Notes under the pieces: generated by a model
Seen by the model: the letters and a program-made list of their open reading frames with translations, nothing else
Told to the model about the DNA's origin: nothing
Database searches by the model: none
Program-made: the position numbers and the translations under genes
Shown: piece after piece, positions 41,201-54,160 of the stretch
Numbering within the stretch: position 1 is the stretch's first letter
Layout: the number at the start of each line of letters is the position of its first letter
Assembly (NCBI RefSeq): GCF_037176765.1
Contig: NC_090023.1
Location: 103,572,366 to 103,636,365, forward strand
Origin: Anolis sagrei
Lineage: Eukaryota; Chordata; Lepidosauria; Squamata; Anolidae
DNA length: 64,000 bases
Direction: 5' to 3'

Positions 41201-44200
41201 ATGTTTTAAAAAGGTCAAACAAATGACATGACTGCCTGTTAAAATTATTTTTGAGGGGCAACAGGGCACAACAATATTACTTTCAAAAATAATATAAACC
41301 TCAGCAATGTCATTATTCTTCTAAAATGGAATTATTGGCCTGGGTTTTAAAAATCTATTTAGTAGTTGTTATTGTTGTTGTGCATCTTCAAGTTGTTTCT
41401 GACCTAGGATGACCCTAAGGCAAACCTATCACAAGATTTTCTTGGCACAATTTCATCCGAAGCGCTTTGCCACTGCCTTTCTCTAAGAGTGCTTCCAGAC
41501 AGGGGTAAACTCATATTGGTAAGGGTATTGTCCCCACAAGCTACTCAAAACCCAAGCTTTCCTGGGCAGGATGCCTACATGCCGTCCTGGAAACTACTGG
41601 GATGGTATACAGCCATCCAGAAGCCCCCCCCCCCCAAATGACTCTTAAAACTGAAAAAAATTACCCAGCCTTCATTAAGGTACTCCTTCAGTCCTCCTGG
41701 TGTGAAGAAATGATGCACCAGGAGACCGGGGGGGGGGGGGGAGGAAAATCCCTCCGCACCCCCCCCCCCCATCTCCCGGTGTGTCATTTCTTCAAGCCAG
41801 GAGGACGGAGGGAGTACCTTAAGGGCAGCTGGGTATGTTTTTTCAATTTTAAGTGTTATTTTGGGGGGCTTGAGGGGAGGGAGTGGGTGCCAAAAGATGC
41901 GAGATGGCTGTAGGGACTCACCCCTGGGTAGTTCCAGTTGGTCCTGGAAGTACCCGGTAGTGAATACCCACAGGTCCAATACTCCATTAGACCTGGGTGT
42001 TTCAGGAAGGCCTGGATCTAATTTAATTAATTCATTTTTACCAGGATATGGGCCTGTCTGGATGGGCCCTAAGGCTGAGAAAGAGTTGACTTCCCCAAGG
42101 TTGTTGTGTTACATGGACCTTGGTCTCCAGAGCCGTAGTGCAATGCTCAAACTACTATGCAGGCTTCTATTTATATTAATGCATGCAACTTAAAAAGCAG
42201 CATGTTCATACCTAATAGGTTTAACTTAACATAACAAATAATGTGTTACTTTCATAAAGTAACGTCTCATCCATTACTCTTGTAAAATAATATCCTAAAA
42301 GCATTCTGGATCTTGGCTTATAAGACATCTTTTAAAGTATCATCCCAATAACATGCTAGACCTTTGAACACAAAATACACAATTTCAAATATTTTGATTA
42401 CACCCGAAAATTAGAATAACAACAACAACAACAATAATCATCATCATCGTTTTGTCGAAGGCTTTCATGGCCGGAATCACTGGGTTGTTGTAGGTTTTTC
42501 CGGGCTATATGGTCATGTTCTAGAGGTGTTTTTCGCCTGCATCTATGGCAAGCATCCTCAGAGGCAGTGAGGTCTGTTGAAATTAGGAAAATGGGTTTAT
42601 ATATCTGTGGAAAGACCAGGGTGAGACAAGGGACTTTTGTCTGCTGGAGTTAGGTGTGAATGTTTCAACTGACCACCTTGATTAGCATTTAATGGCTTGG
42701 AAGTGCCTGGGGGGAATCTTTTGTTGAGAGTGATTTAATGTGCCTGATTGTTTCCTCTCTGTTGTTTTGCTGTTGTAATTTTTGAGTTTTTTAATACTGG
42801 TAACCAGATTTTGTTCGTTTTCATGGTTTCTTCCTTTCTGTTGAAATTGTCCACATGCTTGTGGATTTCAATGGCTTCTCTGTGTAGTCTGACATGGTGG
42901 TTGTGAGAGTGGTCCAGCACTTCTGTGTTCTCAAATAATATGTTGTGTCCAGGTTGGTTCATCAGGTGCTCTGCTATGGCTGATTTCTCTGGTTGAAGTA
43001 GTCTGCAATGCCTCATCATCATCATTGTCATCATCATCATCATTTATATCCTGCCCCATCTCTCCAAAAGGACTCAGGGCATTACAGCATTAATAAATAC
43101 AATGAGTAATATATACAAAATAAATACCAAATCAGTGTAAAAGGGAAGACAAAATAAAAAAGACAAATCAAACAATAAACAGTATAAAATCATTTAAAAT
43201 ACTGGTTCCAATAAGTTAAATAAAAGCCAAAATATCCAAATCTTATATGTGAGCTAAGAGTCCCAATTCAAATTGCCTGCATCATCCTCTTCCAACAAGT
43301 TGTTTTGGTGCTACAGGGAAGCAAAGAAAGTTAATCCCTTGATTGAGCCTTGTGAAATATGAAAGTGGAAATTTTGGTTCTAGTCCTTGCAGCAATTCAT
43401 GTTCAACTAGTCTACCATTTATTAGACTCTCTCTTAGCCTCCTCTTGATTCAGACCAGAGCTTTGCATTTTTTTGATTGAAATTCCCTGAGTCCTGTATG
43501 TATCCTGGCCAATGGCCATTCAGGTTCAGGGATTCTGGAGCTGGTCTCCACAAAATACAATTTTTCCAATGTTTCTTTAAGACTTGGACTTCCAGAGAAA
43601 AATCAACAATGGCTACCATTATTCTGAGGTCTCAAAGGTGAATCAGCTTGAAATAGTGCATCCTTCCAAGTATTTTTATTCCCCCGATGACCCAAAATAC
43701 CACAGAATGCAAAGTTTTATTCACAGATAAACACTGCAGTCATTGCTTTCATCTTATATTTCAGAATGAATGATTAAATGCCTTCTGTGCATCCTTGGTA
43801 GCTCACAAATCAAAATGCACCTCTAAAGAAAATGAACCAGTAAGCATGTATTAGCATTACTAATCTGCGTGGTACCAACGTCAAACTAAATCTCTGCTGA
43901 AAGCAAAATTCATAAGCTGAAAAGCTTCTCCCAATCTTTGGCTTGATGCTTTAGGGAACTGTTAACCTCCTTACCATACTGCTACTGATTTTAATATAAA
44001 GAGTTTTCCCTTTCTCCTCCCCACTCCGCACTTCAAAGCTGTGAGTTAAAATATCATATACTTTTGAGTTGAAATATCAGTCTCAAATGCAATTCGTGCA
44101 TGATTAAATTACAGTCAAGCCTCCATATTTACAGGGGTTAGGGGCACAGAAACTGAGAGAACACTTTTTTATTCCCTCCAGCTAGAGATTGAACACAGAA

Positions 44201-47200
44201 TTGCATTGGAGACTCTAAAGATGCCTCAAACGATTTTTTTTTAAAAAAATGTCAAACACACAAATATTTAATACTGACTGCAGCAGTATTAACACATTAC
44301 TCTCACTACCACTATTGTGCCATTGATCAATACAGGATAATGTTTTCTGGTATCCCATCTCTAAGGTATGTACAGAAATGACCTCCTTTAAACACTCCCA
44401 TACTCTAGCTGAGACAGTCTAATTGCATATCCTTTGCCACTGTTTGGAACATTTAGCTTAGCAAGATAGCCTTCTTTCCACGACAGCGCATGCACTAATG
44501 CTTATTCTCATTTACTCTCCCTTCTTCTAGCAGTGGCAGTCATCACTTTCATTTGGAAAGAATAGAATAACTTTATTGTAATTCTACATTGTGCAATGAA
44601 AATTAATGCATTCCCAGAACACATCACAAAAACAAAACACCCATCCCTCCACACTCCAACCACTACGGCACAGCCCCCAATGCCACATCAATGCGGAACT
44701 ATACAGTAGTTACAGCTCTAAGATAAACGGCCTAGAGTTGCCGTGAACAGCTTACGTTTTCTATGTATTTCCATCACCAATACCTTCTCTCTTTTTCTCT
44801 CATATTTGTTCCTTTCTCCTGCCTTATTGCCTCTGTTCCTCTGCTCCTAACTAGTTGCGAAACACCGCACAAGAGTTGCATGGATTGGACCCATGAGACC
44901 CTTCCTCCTTCATTTTTGCTCATTATGACTTAGAACATAGTGACAAGTAACAGGTAGAAATCCCATAGCTTTAACTAAAAAGTAATACATTACAGCTTTG
45001 GACTTTACAGACAGAAAAGAAACATTGAATGCAACCTTTTTTTTTCAACCAGAAATAATATATTCCTTTTTTCACAAGCAACATATTATTTCTAAACTAG
45101 AACACTATGATTTTTAAAAAAATACATGGATGGGGTTACAATAAAACAAATAAAGAAGTCACCCGCTTCATTAGCTACTTTTATTTCCAAAGAGAACAGC
45201 CTCTGTGTCCCCCCCCCCCCCCCAGTTCCTTTTAGGCCAGAACAAGCCCAAGGCACTTTGCTACCTTGGACAGAAGAGCAAATTATATCAATGTATTTTC
45301 TCCAAAGTCAATAGTGCCCAAAACAGTCTGTACCTGACTCAGAAAATCCTACAACCTTTCCTTAGTAGAACAATAAACAACTAACAATTGTCTGACTGAG
45401 GTGGCTGGAATACTTGGCCTAATAATACATCAGGGGTTTTGTTGTTGTGTACCTTCAAGTCATTTATGGCTTATGGCCAAATAAGGCAAATCTATCACTG
45501 GTTTTGTTCTGGGGCTGACAGTGTGTCATTCAGACAAGTCATCTGTAGATTTCCATGGCTGAGTGGGAAATTGGACTCTAATGTCTTAGGATTTCATCGC
45601 ATGGAGTTCTGGCTCCATCCTATTGTTGTTGTTGTTGTTGTTGTTATTATTATTATTATTATATTTATTTTTACTCCAGTTTATCTTTCTTGAAGGAGAC
45701 TCAAAATGGCATAACACAAAAGCATTAGCATACAATTTAAAATATGTAAACATTAAAACAGGATTAAATATAAACAGTATTTTTTTAAATCCCAGTTTAA
45801 AACCATTAAAACATATTCAAAGTTAAAAGCCACAGCAACCCCCTGACATGGTCTTTAAAACCTTCATCTTTAAAAGCCTGTCTGAATAGAAGGTTTTAGC
45901 CTGCCACTGGAAGGATAGCAGGGAGGGGGGCATTCTGGCTTCCCTGGCAAGAAGGGAGTTCTTGAGTTGAGTCGAGAGTCGAGGGACAGCCCCCGAGAAG
46001 TAAGGCCCACTTTCTCCTTCCCACTAACCGAGCTTGAGATAGAGGTGGGACCAAGAGAAGGGCCTCTCCTGAAGATCTCAGGGCCCGGGCAGGTTCATAC
46101 AATGGGATGCAATTGGCCAAATAGCCTGGACCTGAACCATCTAGGGCTTTAAAGGTTATAACCAGCACTTGTGCCTTGTAACAGACTGGCAACTAGCAGA
46201 GCTGCTTCAACAGGGAGGTTGTCCACTCCCTGTATCCCGCCCCAGTTAGCAACCTGGCTGCAGTCTTTGGACTAGCTGAAGTTTCCTATTACTCTTCATA
46301 GGTAGCCCCACATAGAGCACGTTACAGTAATCCGGACAGGATGTGGCCATGGTGGTACACTAAGGTGTGCACTACTATGGCCAAATCTGGCTTCTCAAGG
46401 AACTGTTGCAGTTGGAGCACAAGTTTTAAATGTGCAAAGGCCCTCCTGTTCACCACTGACACCTAGGCTTCCAAGTTCAGCACTGAGACCACAGGGGACC
46501 CCCAAAGTGCGAACCTGTGTCTTACTGATGACAAGCACTGGTTTAATGTCAGGCAGCTTTCTTGGCATTAGATGGAAAGGAGTAGTAGAGTTGAGTATCA
46601 TCTGCATATAGGGCTACTTTCAGCGGAGCTCCATCCTCGAAGTATCTTAGGACAGGGCCCTGAAAACATGGGCGGCTACTTGTGTTCTCATAACCTACAA
46701 CAAGGCCAGCACAAGGGGCTGGGGGAGGCGGGCCGGCAGTAACGTTTCCCCCATGTGATGAGGAAGGTGGCAATGCGGGGTGCAGGACAACTGTTTCCCC
46801 CAGTGCCCCATGGATTTGCTACGCTGCCTGGTGAATTTCCCAGTTGTCGCCTGCATTAGGGACCTCAATGTGATGAGGTTCATAGTCTATGGTTCAAATC
46901 ACTGCACCACACAGGCTCTCAGATATGTCTTTTGTAAGCCCTTATTCTCATATTAGAATGCTAGCAGAAAGAACAGGTGAGTTGCTCTCTGCAGTACCTG
47001 GGAACTGAATAACATTTTAAGCAGCATTTGCAATCAGCAGTTGTAAGGTAACAATGGATCATTCTGTGCCAAGAAAATCTGTAACAGCCAATGTATCTGG
47101 GAATGCTGAATTGGTAATTCTGGAGGTCGCAATCCAAAAAAATTAATGCTTTCGACCTAGAGCACTGTTTCTTATCAAAATGACAATAAGAATATGCATG

Positions 47201-50200
47201 GCTATGTATGCCATGGATATTGCCATTAATAACATACTCAATAGGTGATTCTGACATTCAGACTTCATTCTAGTTACTTTATTTAGCAATCAGACATCCC
47301 CAGAAAAACCTGAGTATTAGGAAAGTAAAGTGTTGCAGAGCAGAAGTATATATGCACCTTTTTCACAGTGAGCAATAGCAGCATGTTTCTTGTAGTTTTA
47401 ATGATGATCTCAAAAGATGCTAAACAACATCGAAAGCCTTCTGGAAAACACCCAAACACAATCATTTGTACCTGCAAAAATCTCCTTCTGCCTCTGGTAA
47501 TGTTAATGAAGCAGTGGCATTTTTCATTAAATCTGATACCGTGTTGTCCTTTGGAGTCATATAGAAGAACGGAATTCCTGTGCTGTTGTCTGTGGGACCA
47601 TCACTGATAGATAAACAATTTCCAAATGGGGTTCCTTGGATCTGAAAAAGTTTCCCAAAAACTGCAATTAAAAGGAGACAATGGTTTTGTACAGAAATTT
47701 AAAGCATCAATACATTTTGATGTCGGACTCTTCCAGATTGGGTAGTTGGAGAGTGACAAAGTATAGTTCGCCTCCAATTGAAAGTAATTTATTAATAAAT
47801 GGACAATATTGTAGATCCAAAGCTAAGGTACAGTGAATCTTATGCATTGTCTGCATGTATAGTATACATATTATACTAAATTATCAATTTTAGTGCAGCG
47901 AGATGTATGAAGGGCTAGGAATCTCTAGATAAGAATTCTAAACGACTGCCATTTCCTACAATTTCACACTAGATAAGAAAGGGAAATCAGTTTAAATTAT
48001 AGTTATGAAATATATTTATCCCACTTGCATATTTATAGAGCATTGTAAGGCAAAAAATTAAATACCAATAAACATAATTAGAATAATGACACAACTGTAT
48101 AGCTGTATCCCTGAAAGGAAGTTTCCTTTAATTAAACATGGTTTAGGATTGTGCTCTCATGTTAGTAGGGATTGTCCAGCTCATAGTCTAAATCCAATTA
48201 GAGTAGACCCATTAACGAAAGAAGGACGTGTTAACTCGACACTAATGCAAGTTCCATTGAGTAAACTGCATTTGCTGGATCTTGGATCTTGGTCTACACA
48301 TATATCAAATTGCTCTGAGGGCATCTAGGGCCCCTTCCACACAGTTGAATAAAATCCCATATTTTCTGCTTTGAACTGGAATATACGGCAGTGTGGACTC
48401 AGATAACCCAGTTCAAAGCAGATATTGTAACATTTTCTGCATTGATATTCTGGGTTATATGATTGTGTGGAAGGGCCCTAGGAAGCCATTTTACTAAAAA
48501 AACAACTGTGAGATGACGGGGAGACTCAATAGTTCAGTGTAATTGGAGACTTCAGGTGAAATTACAGTCTTCTTGTTTATAATAGGGAATATTTTATTAA
48601 TGACTTCTGTTATCAACTAACCTACTTTTTTCACAGCCACATGCACTGAAGCAGAGAGTAGGTGCTTTGTCAATGCTTTCTACATATTGTAGACTGAAAG
48701 ATTCTCATAAAAGAAAAAACCCACAAGATAACCACTGGTTACATTTCTGTCAATTTCACAGAGAATATTAAAGCTCATGGTTAACTCACTAATAAGTAGC
48801 AGAGCTAGAAGAAATTATTTTGCTCCCTGGGGCAAATTGTGGTCTTATCCATTACATATAAAAGTCATTTTGTTATTGAGAAATCAGACCCCCCACCCCA
48901 ACAATATGGATTATATAAAATATATGAATTATGAGATAAGGCCCTATTGGAAAATATAGCCAGCTACAAGGTAATTTCTGATCATCCTAAAAAGTAACAT
49001 TTCTATTAAATTCCTTGGAAATTCCTCAGAACATATACTCACCTTGCTCTTGCCTCAGCCTCACCCAGAGGCTATCACCATAATCAATATCCTTTATCTA
49101 TCTGGCATGACTTGATTTAGGCTAGTCATGGGAACTTTTTTTTGAGGAGTGACTTGAGAAACTGCAAGTCACTTCTGGTGTGAAAGAATTGGCTGTCTGC
49201 AAGGACATTGCCCAGGGAATAACCGGATGTTTGATGTTTTACCATCCATGTTGGAGGCTTCTCTTATGCCCCCTCATGGGAAGCTAGAGCTGAGAGGGGA
49301 GCTCACCCTGTTCCCTGGATTCAAACTGCCAACCTGTTGGTCAGCAGTCCTGTCGGCACAAGGGTTTAACCCACTGCACCACCGGGGGCTCGTTGCCTGA
49401 TCTATAGCACCTATCCGGACACCCTCTGTGAATCCTCCATTGTATGTATCTGTGCCTTAAACACCTTTTGCCCATGAGCCAGCACCTCCTTTGTCTAGCT
49501 GACATTGGACCACCAGGACCCATCAACCACCCATCAAATCAACCATAAAGCACAACCACAGGTATATATACAATCTACTTGTTTCACTACCAACAGAATC
49601 TCTGAATATGTCAGCCACAGATGAAGGTGAAATGTTAGGAGAGAGTGCTGCTGCATCAAGGCAATACAGCCTGAAAACTTCACATTTTATTTGTCATGTC
49701 AGGGCAACCAGTCAATTATATTACATTTCTAACAGAACAAAGCAAACAAACAGACAAAATACAAAATTTGTGAGTTTGGTAGTTGATTAAATGTCCTTTG
49801 TCCAGTATCTGGCCACTTGGAGTGCTTCTGGTGTTGCTGCAAGAAGGTCCTCCATTGTGCATGTGGCAGGGCTCAGGTTGCATTGCAGCAGGTGGTCAGT
49901 GGTTTGCTCCTCTCCTCACTCACATGTCGTGGATTCCACTTTGTAGCCCCATTTCTTGAGGTTGGCTCTGCATCTTGTGGTGCCAGAGCGCAGTCTGTTC
50001 AGCGCCATCCAAAAACTCACAGCAACCCAGTGATTATGGCCACGAAAGCCTTCGACAATACCCATCAAACTGCATTCCACCAGACACAGCCAGTTTCGGG
50101 GAAGACTCACTACAGACACAAGACTTCAAATCCACAAATTTCCCACCTTGCCTCTGATTGGTTCAGAAGCAGGAGCAGACTCGTGCCTCATCCAATACGG

Positions 50201-53200
50201 CTGCAGATTCTAGTTGGCACCCTTTAGGACCAATGAGGAAACAAGTGTGGCAATTTTCAATTGTTTTATATTACTTCTTTTTGTCAAATGTGCTAAAAAT
50301 AAACCCATGTGTTCACTGCTGGGGTATGTCAGTCTTTGAAAGTGAAGACTCTACTGATATTCTCTTTGGCCATTAAAAATAAAACTCTGTTTTTGCCTTC
50401 TAACCCATCTATGTCTGATTTGAAGAAACGGTAAAGTGTAATGTTACAATATGTTTGTCATTGCAGGATCTTGGCCATTGTTTTAAAGATATGAAATCTA
50501 GACCAGGGGTCCTCAAACTAAGGCCTGGGGACTGGATACGACCCTCCAAGGTCATTTACCCAGCCCTTGCTCAGGGTCAACCTAAACCTGAAATAACTTG
50601 AAAGCACACAACAACACCACCAACAACAACCCTATCTCATAAGCCAAAAGCAGGCCCACACTTCACATCGAATTACTACTAAGTTTATATTTGTTAAAAT
50701 TGTTGTCCATTTTAATTATTGTATTGTTTTAAAGTGTTTTTAGCACTACAAATAAGATATGTACAGTATGCATAGGAATTCATTCGGCCCTCCAACAGTT
50801 TGAGGGACTGTGACCTTGCCCTCTGTTTAAAAAGTTTGAGGACCCCTGATCTAGACAATGGTAAAAGAAAGAATCTTTAACACCAATAACCCTAACCAAT
50901 TTATTTCGTCATAAGCTTTTGTGAACTATAACCTTCTTCTGATGTTACTGTATCTATCCCATCTTACAGTTGGTAAAAAGCTTATGCAGAACTAAATCAG
51001 ATAATTTTTAATGTCACAAGCTTCCTTTCTATTTTTATACCTAACCAGCATTTTTCAGCATGATCCTTTGTATGCCGTCTTATTCAGAAAGTTTCACTGA
51101 CTTACTCCCAAGCACACACTGGATTGCAACCATTAAGCCTGATTTCAATAGATGAATCAAGGATATACATAATAATCTCCCATCAATATCAAATGATGTA
51201 GTGAGCCATCATTACTCTAATTATGTAATCACTACATGATCATGCCATGCAATTCACCTTCAAATCGATGCATGAATGTTCAAAATCAAGTAATGAGGAA
51301 GTATAAAGTTCATATTAAAAGGCTAATCGCCCTTGTAATAGTAATGATATTTCAGTTAGCATGCTATTATCCAAATTACCTTGACCCACAAGAATCCACA
51401 AACCATACCATCATGTAGTAGATGCCTTGTGTGTGGGTTGTCAAGCTACTGGTATTGTGAGCAACAAAACCCCAAAGGAAGTGAATATTCATGCTTCATT
51501 AACCCTCCTCCAGACAGATGAGATGTTACAGTCCCCAAGAATCTAATTTTGTTGTAGAACTAGACCTACCAGAAAATCATTTTACAGCAGTGTCACCTGA
51601 AAAGCTGTAAACAATGCCTATGGGTCTGTTGGTACATCTATGCTCTAGAATCAATTCAGTCTGACACCACTTTAACTGCCAAGGAGTCATGGGAACTATA
51701 ACAGAGCCACAGTGGCAATTGGATTAAACCCTTGTGTAGGCTGGACTGCTGACCTAAAGATCAGCGGTTCAAATCCTTGAGATGGGAGATGAGAAAAGCC
51801 TTCCACAGAATGGCAAAACATCCAGGTATCCCCTGAGCAACGTCCTTGTACACGGCCAATTCTCTCACACCAGAAGCCACTTACAATTTCTCAAGCTGCT
51901 TCTGATACGGACAAAGAACAGGAACGATAGTTTTACAAGGCATTTAGCCTCCTCTGACAGTGTGCTGGTGTCTTGCCAAATTATAAATTCCATAGCATTG
52001 AGCCATGGCGGTTAAAGTGGTGTCAAACTGCATTCTTTCATCAGTGTAGATGAACTCTATGAGTCTCCAGTACTTGTTATACACGCACACACAATGACAT
52101 ACACACACCCAACAGTGAGAACAAAGTGTCCCAACAAATCTACTGTATTTGTGTTGGCCACAATTTATTTTGTGTTTGTTTTTTTATTCATTTTTCAAAC
52201 AAGGAAGTGTCTTCAAGAAAACTCCAACCTATAGCAACCCTGCCATGGGGTTGTTTTATTTATTTATTTGGCACAAAGTGTTCTAAGGTCATGACATTCC
52301 TATGAAACTAAGACCACGTGATTTTCCCCAAATCACCCAATGGCTTTCTATGGCTGAGCGGGGATTCAATTGATGGTTTGAATTCCCACTAGTTCCACAT
52401 TTAAACCACTTTATCACATGGGATCTGTAGATGATGTTTGCCTCTCTGTGGATGGATGCCAGATATCTGTATTTGGCCATAAGTATGTGATTTATATTCT
52501 ACTTGTTATTATTAAGAATAGTGTGGTTTGGACTTTTTGAGTGAGAAGTGTGCATGGGATTGTGCCACATGTTTAGCTGACATGGTAAGTCCAACTAAAT
52601 GGTGAGTCCAACGATACTAGATGGAAAATCCAACAGCCATCACACCTTAAAGTCTTTCCCAGCTTCTAAGCACATAGAGACATCTTAAGACAAAAGCTAC
52701 CTGTCTTCAAAAATGCCCCATTTCTAAACACTTAGAAAACGGGGTTCCAAAGACAACTCCCGGAAATAGTCTTGTGTCATTTGATGACCTCAATGGGACT
52801 CCAATTTCAAAGTGTTTAGAAATGGGGGGAAGTCTGCATATGATGAGAACCCAGGACTCTAAAAAACCAAAGAGGCCCTGCTCTCGGTCCCACCTCCTTC
52901 GCAGTCGTGACTGGTGGGGATGAGAGACAGGGCCTTCTCCATGGTGGCCCCTTAGCTGTGGAACTCTTTCCCCAGTGATATTAGATCCGTCCCCTCCCTC
53001 CTGCCTTTCGGAAAAAGCTCTAATCCTGGCTTTGAGATCAAGCGTTTGTGCAATAAATGGATCAACTGGGAAGATAATGTTTAGTGGACTGCAATGAACT
53101 GATTATGTTTGGAACTGGTGAACTGTTTTTAATTGAATGCTTATCATTGTTTTAATTGTGTTAATTGTAAGCATGTTTTAATGTATTGTTTTTGGCTTCT

Positions 53201-54123
53201 AATAGCTGCCTGCTGTAAGCCATCCTGAGTCCCTCTTCAGAGGTGAGAAGGATGGGATAGAAATGCCCGAAATAAATAAATAAATATGGTTCAAATCCCA
53301 AGTCAGTCATGGAAACCCATTGAATGACTTGGGCACTACAGTGGTTCTCAACCTGTAGGTCCCCAGGTGTTTTGGCCTACAACTCCCAGAAATCCCAGCC
53401 AGTTTACCAACTCTTAGGATTTCTTGGAGTTGAAGACCCAAACATCTGGGGCCCCACAGGTTGAGAACCACTGCGAAGAAGGCAGTGCCAAATCTCTGCA
53501 TTAATCTTCCAAGAAAATCCTAAAATAGGGCCCTTATAAGTTGGGATCAGCTCAAAGGCACAAAGCAGCAACAGCAACTTCATGTTGATAACACAAAACC
53601 CTTATTAGTTATTGCAACCAAAGACAAAACAGCACACTCCCAGGATCTGTAGGCTATATTTCAGAGGACGGAACTGGCAAAACCATCTCTAAGTTATTTC
53701 TTGCCTAACAAAACCCTAAGAAATGCATAGCATCACTATAAATTGTCAGTCACACACTTTCCATTGAAGCCATCCCTCATCGCTGTCTGCAAATGCCAAA
53801 GCTTTGGGAAACTCTTTCTGTTTTTTAAAGCAAGACAGTCACGTACTCCAGCAAATCTTGTAGCAATTTGGTCCCTATTTTTAGAACTGCAGAAGAAAAG
53901 AGTGAGAGACTAAAGAAATGGTGACTTTTGAAATTAAAAAACCCCCAATTCCTTTGGTGCATTTCCTAGAAAGTGAGCAACATCCTCTTCTGAGCGAATG
54001 GCTATAAGACAGAGCCACATTGTAGATACTGCTAAAATATATAAAATCACCAGCATCCCCCTTTCTCCAAGGGGAAGTAGGAACCTCAGTCTTGAAGAGA
54101 AACATAAGTTGGGGATAGTGTTA

Positions 54124-54160
<37 letters not shown>

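Larger units (their letters stand above)
35880..47471 (-). other. CREG2 intron 2
   Basis: 11.6 kb with CR1, SINE, hAT, foldback, PLE and LINE fragments listed separately, and one unidentified 124-codon ORF. 36500-37330, 37570-38280, 39640-40330, 40400-41360, 43210-44100 and 44740-45430 show nothing recognised. Confidence 0.7.
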
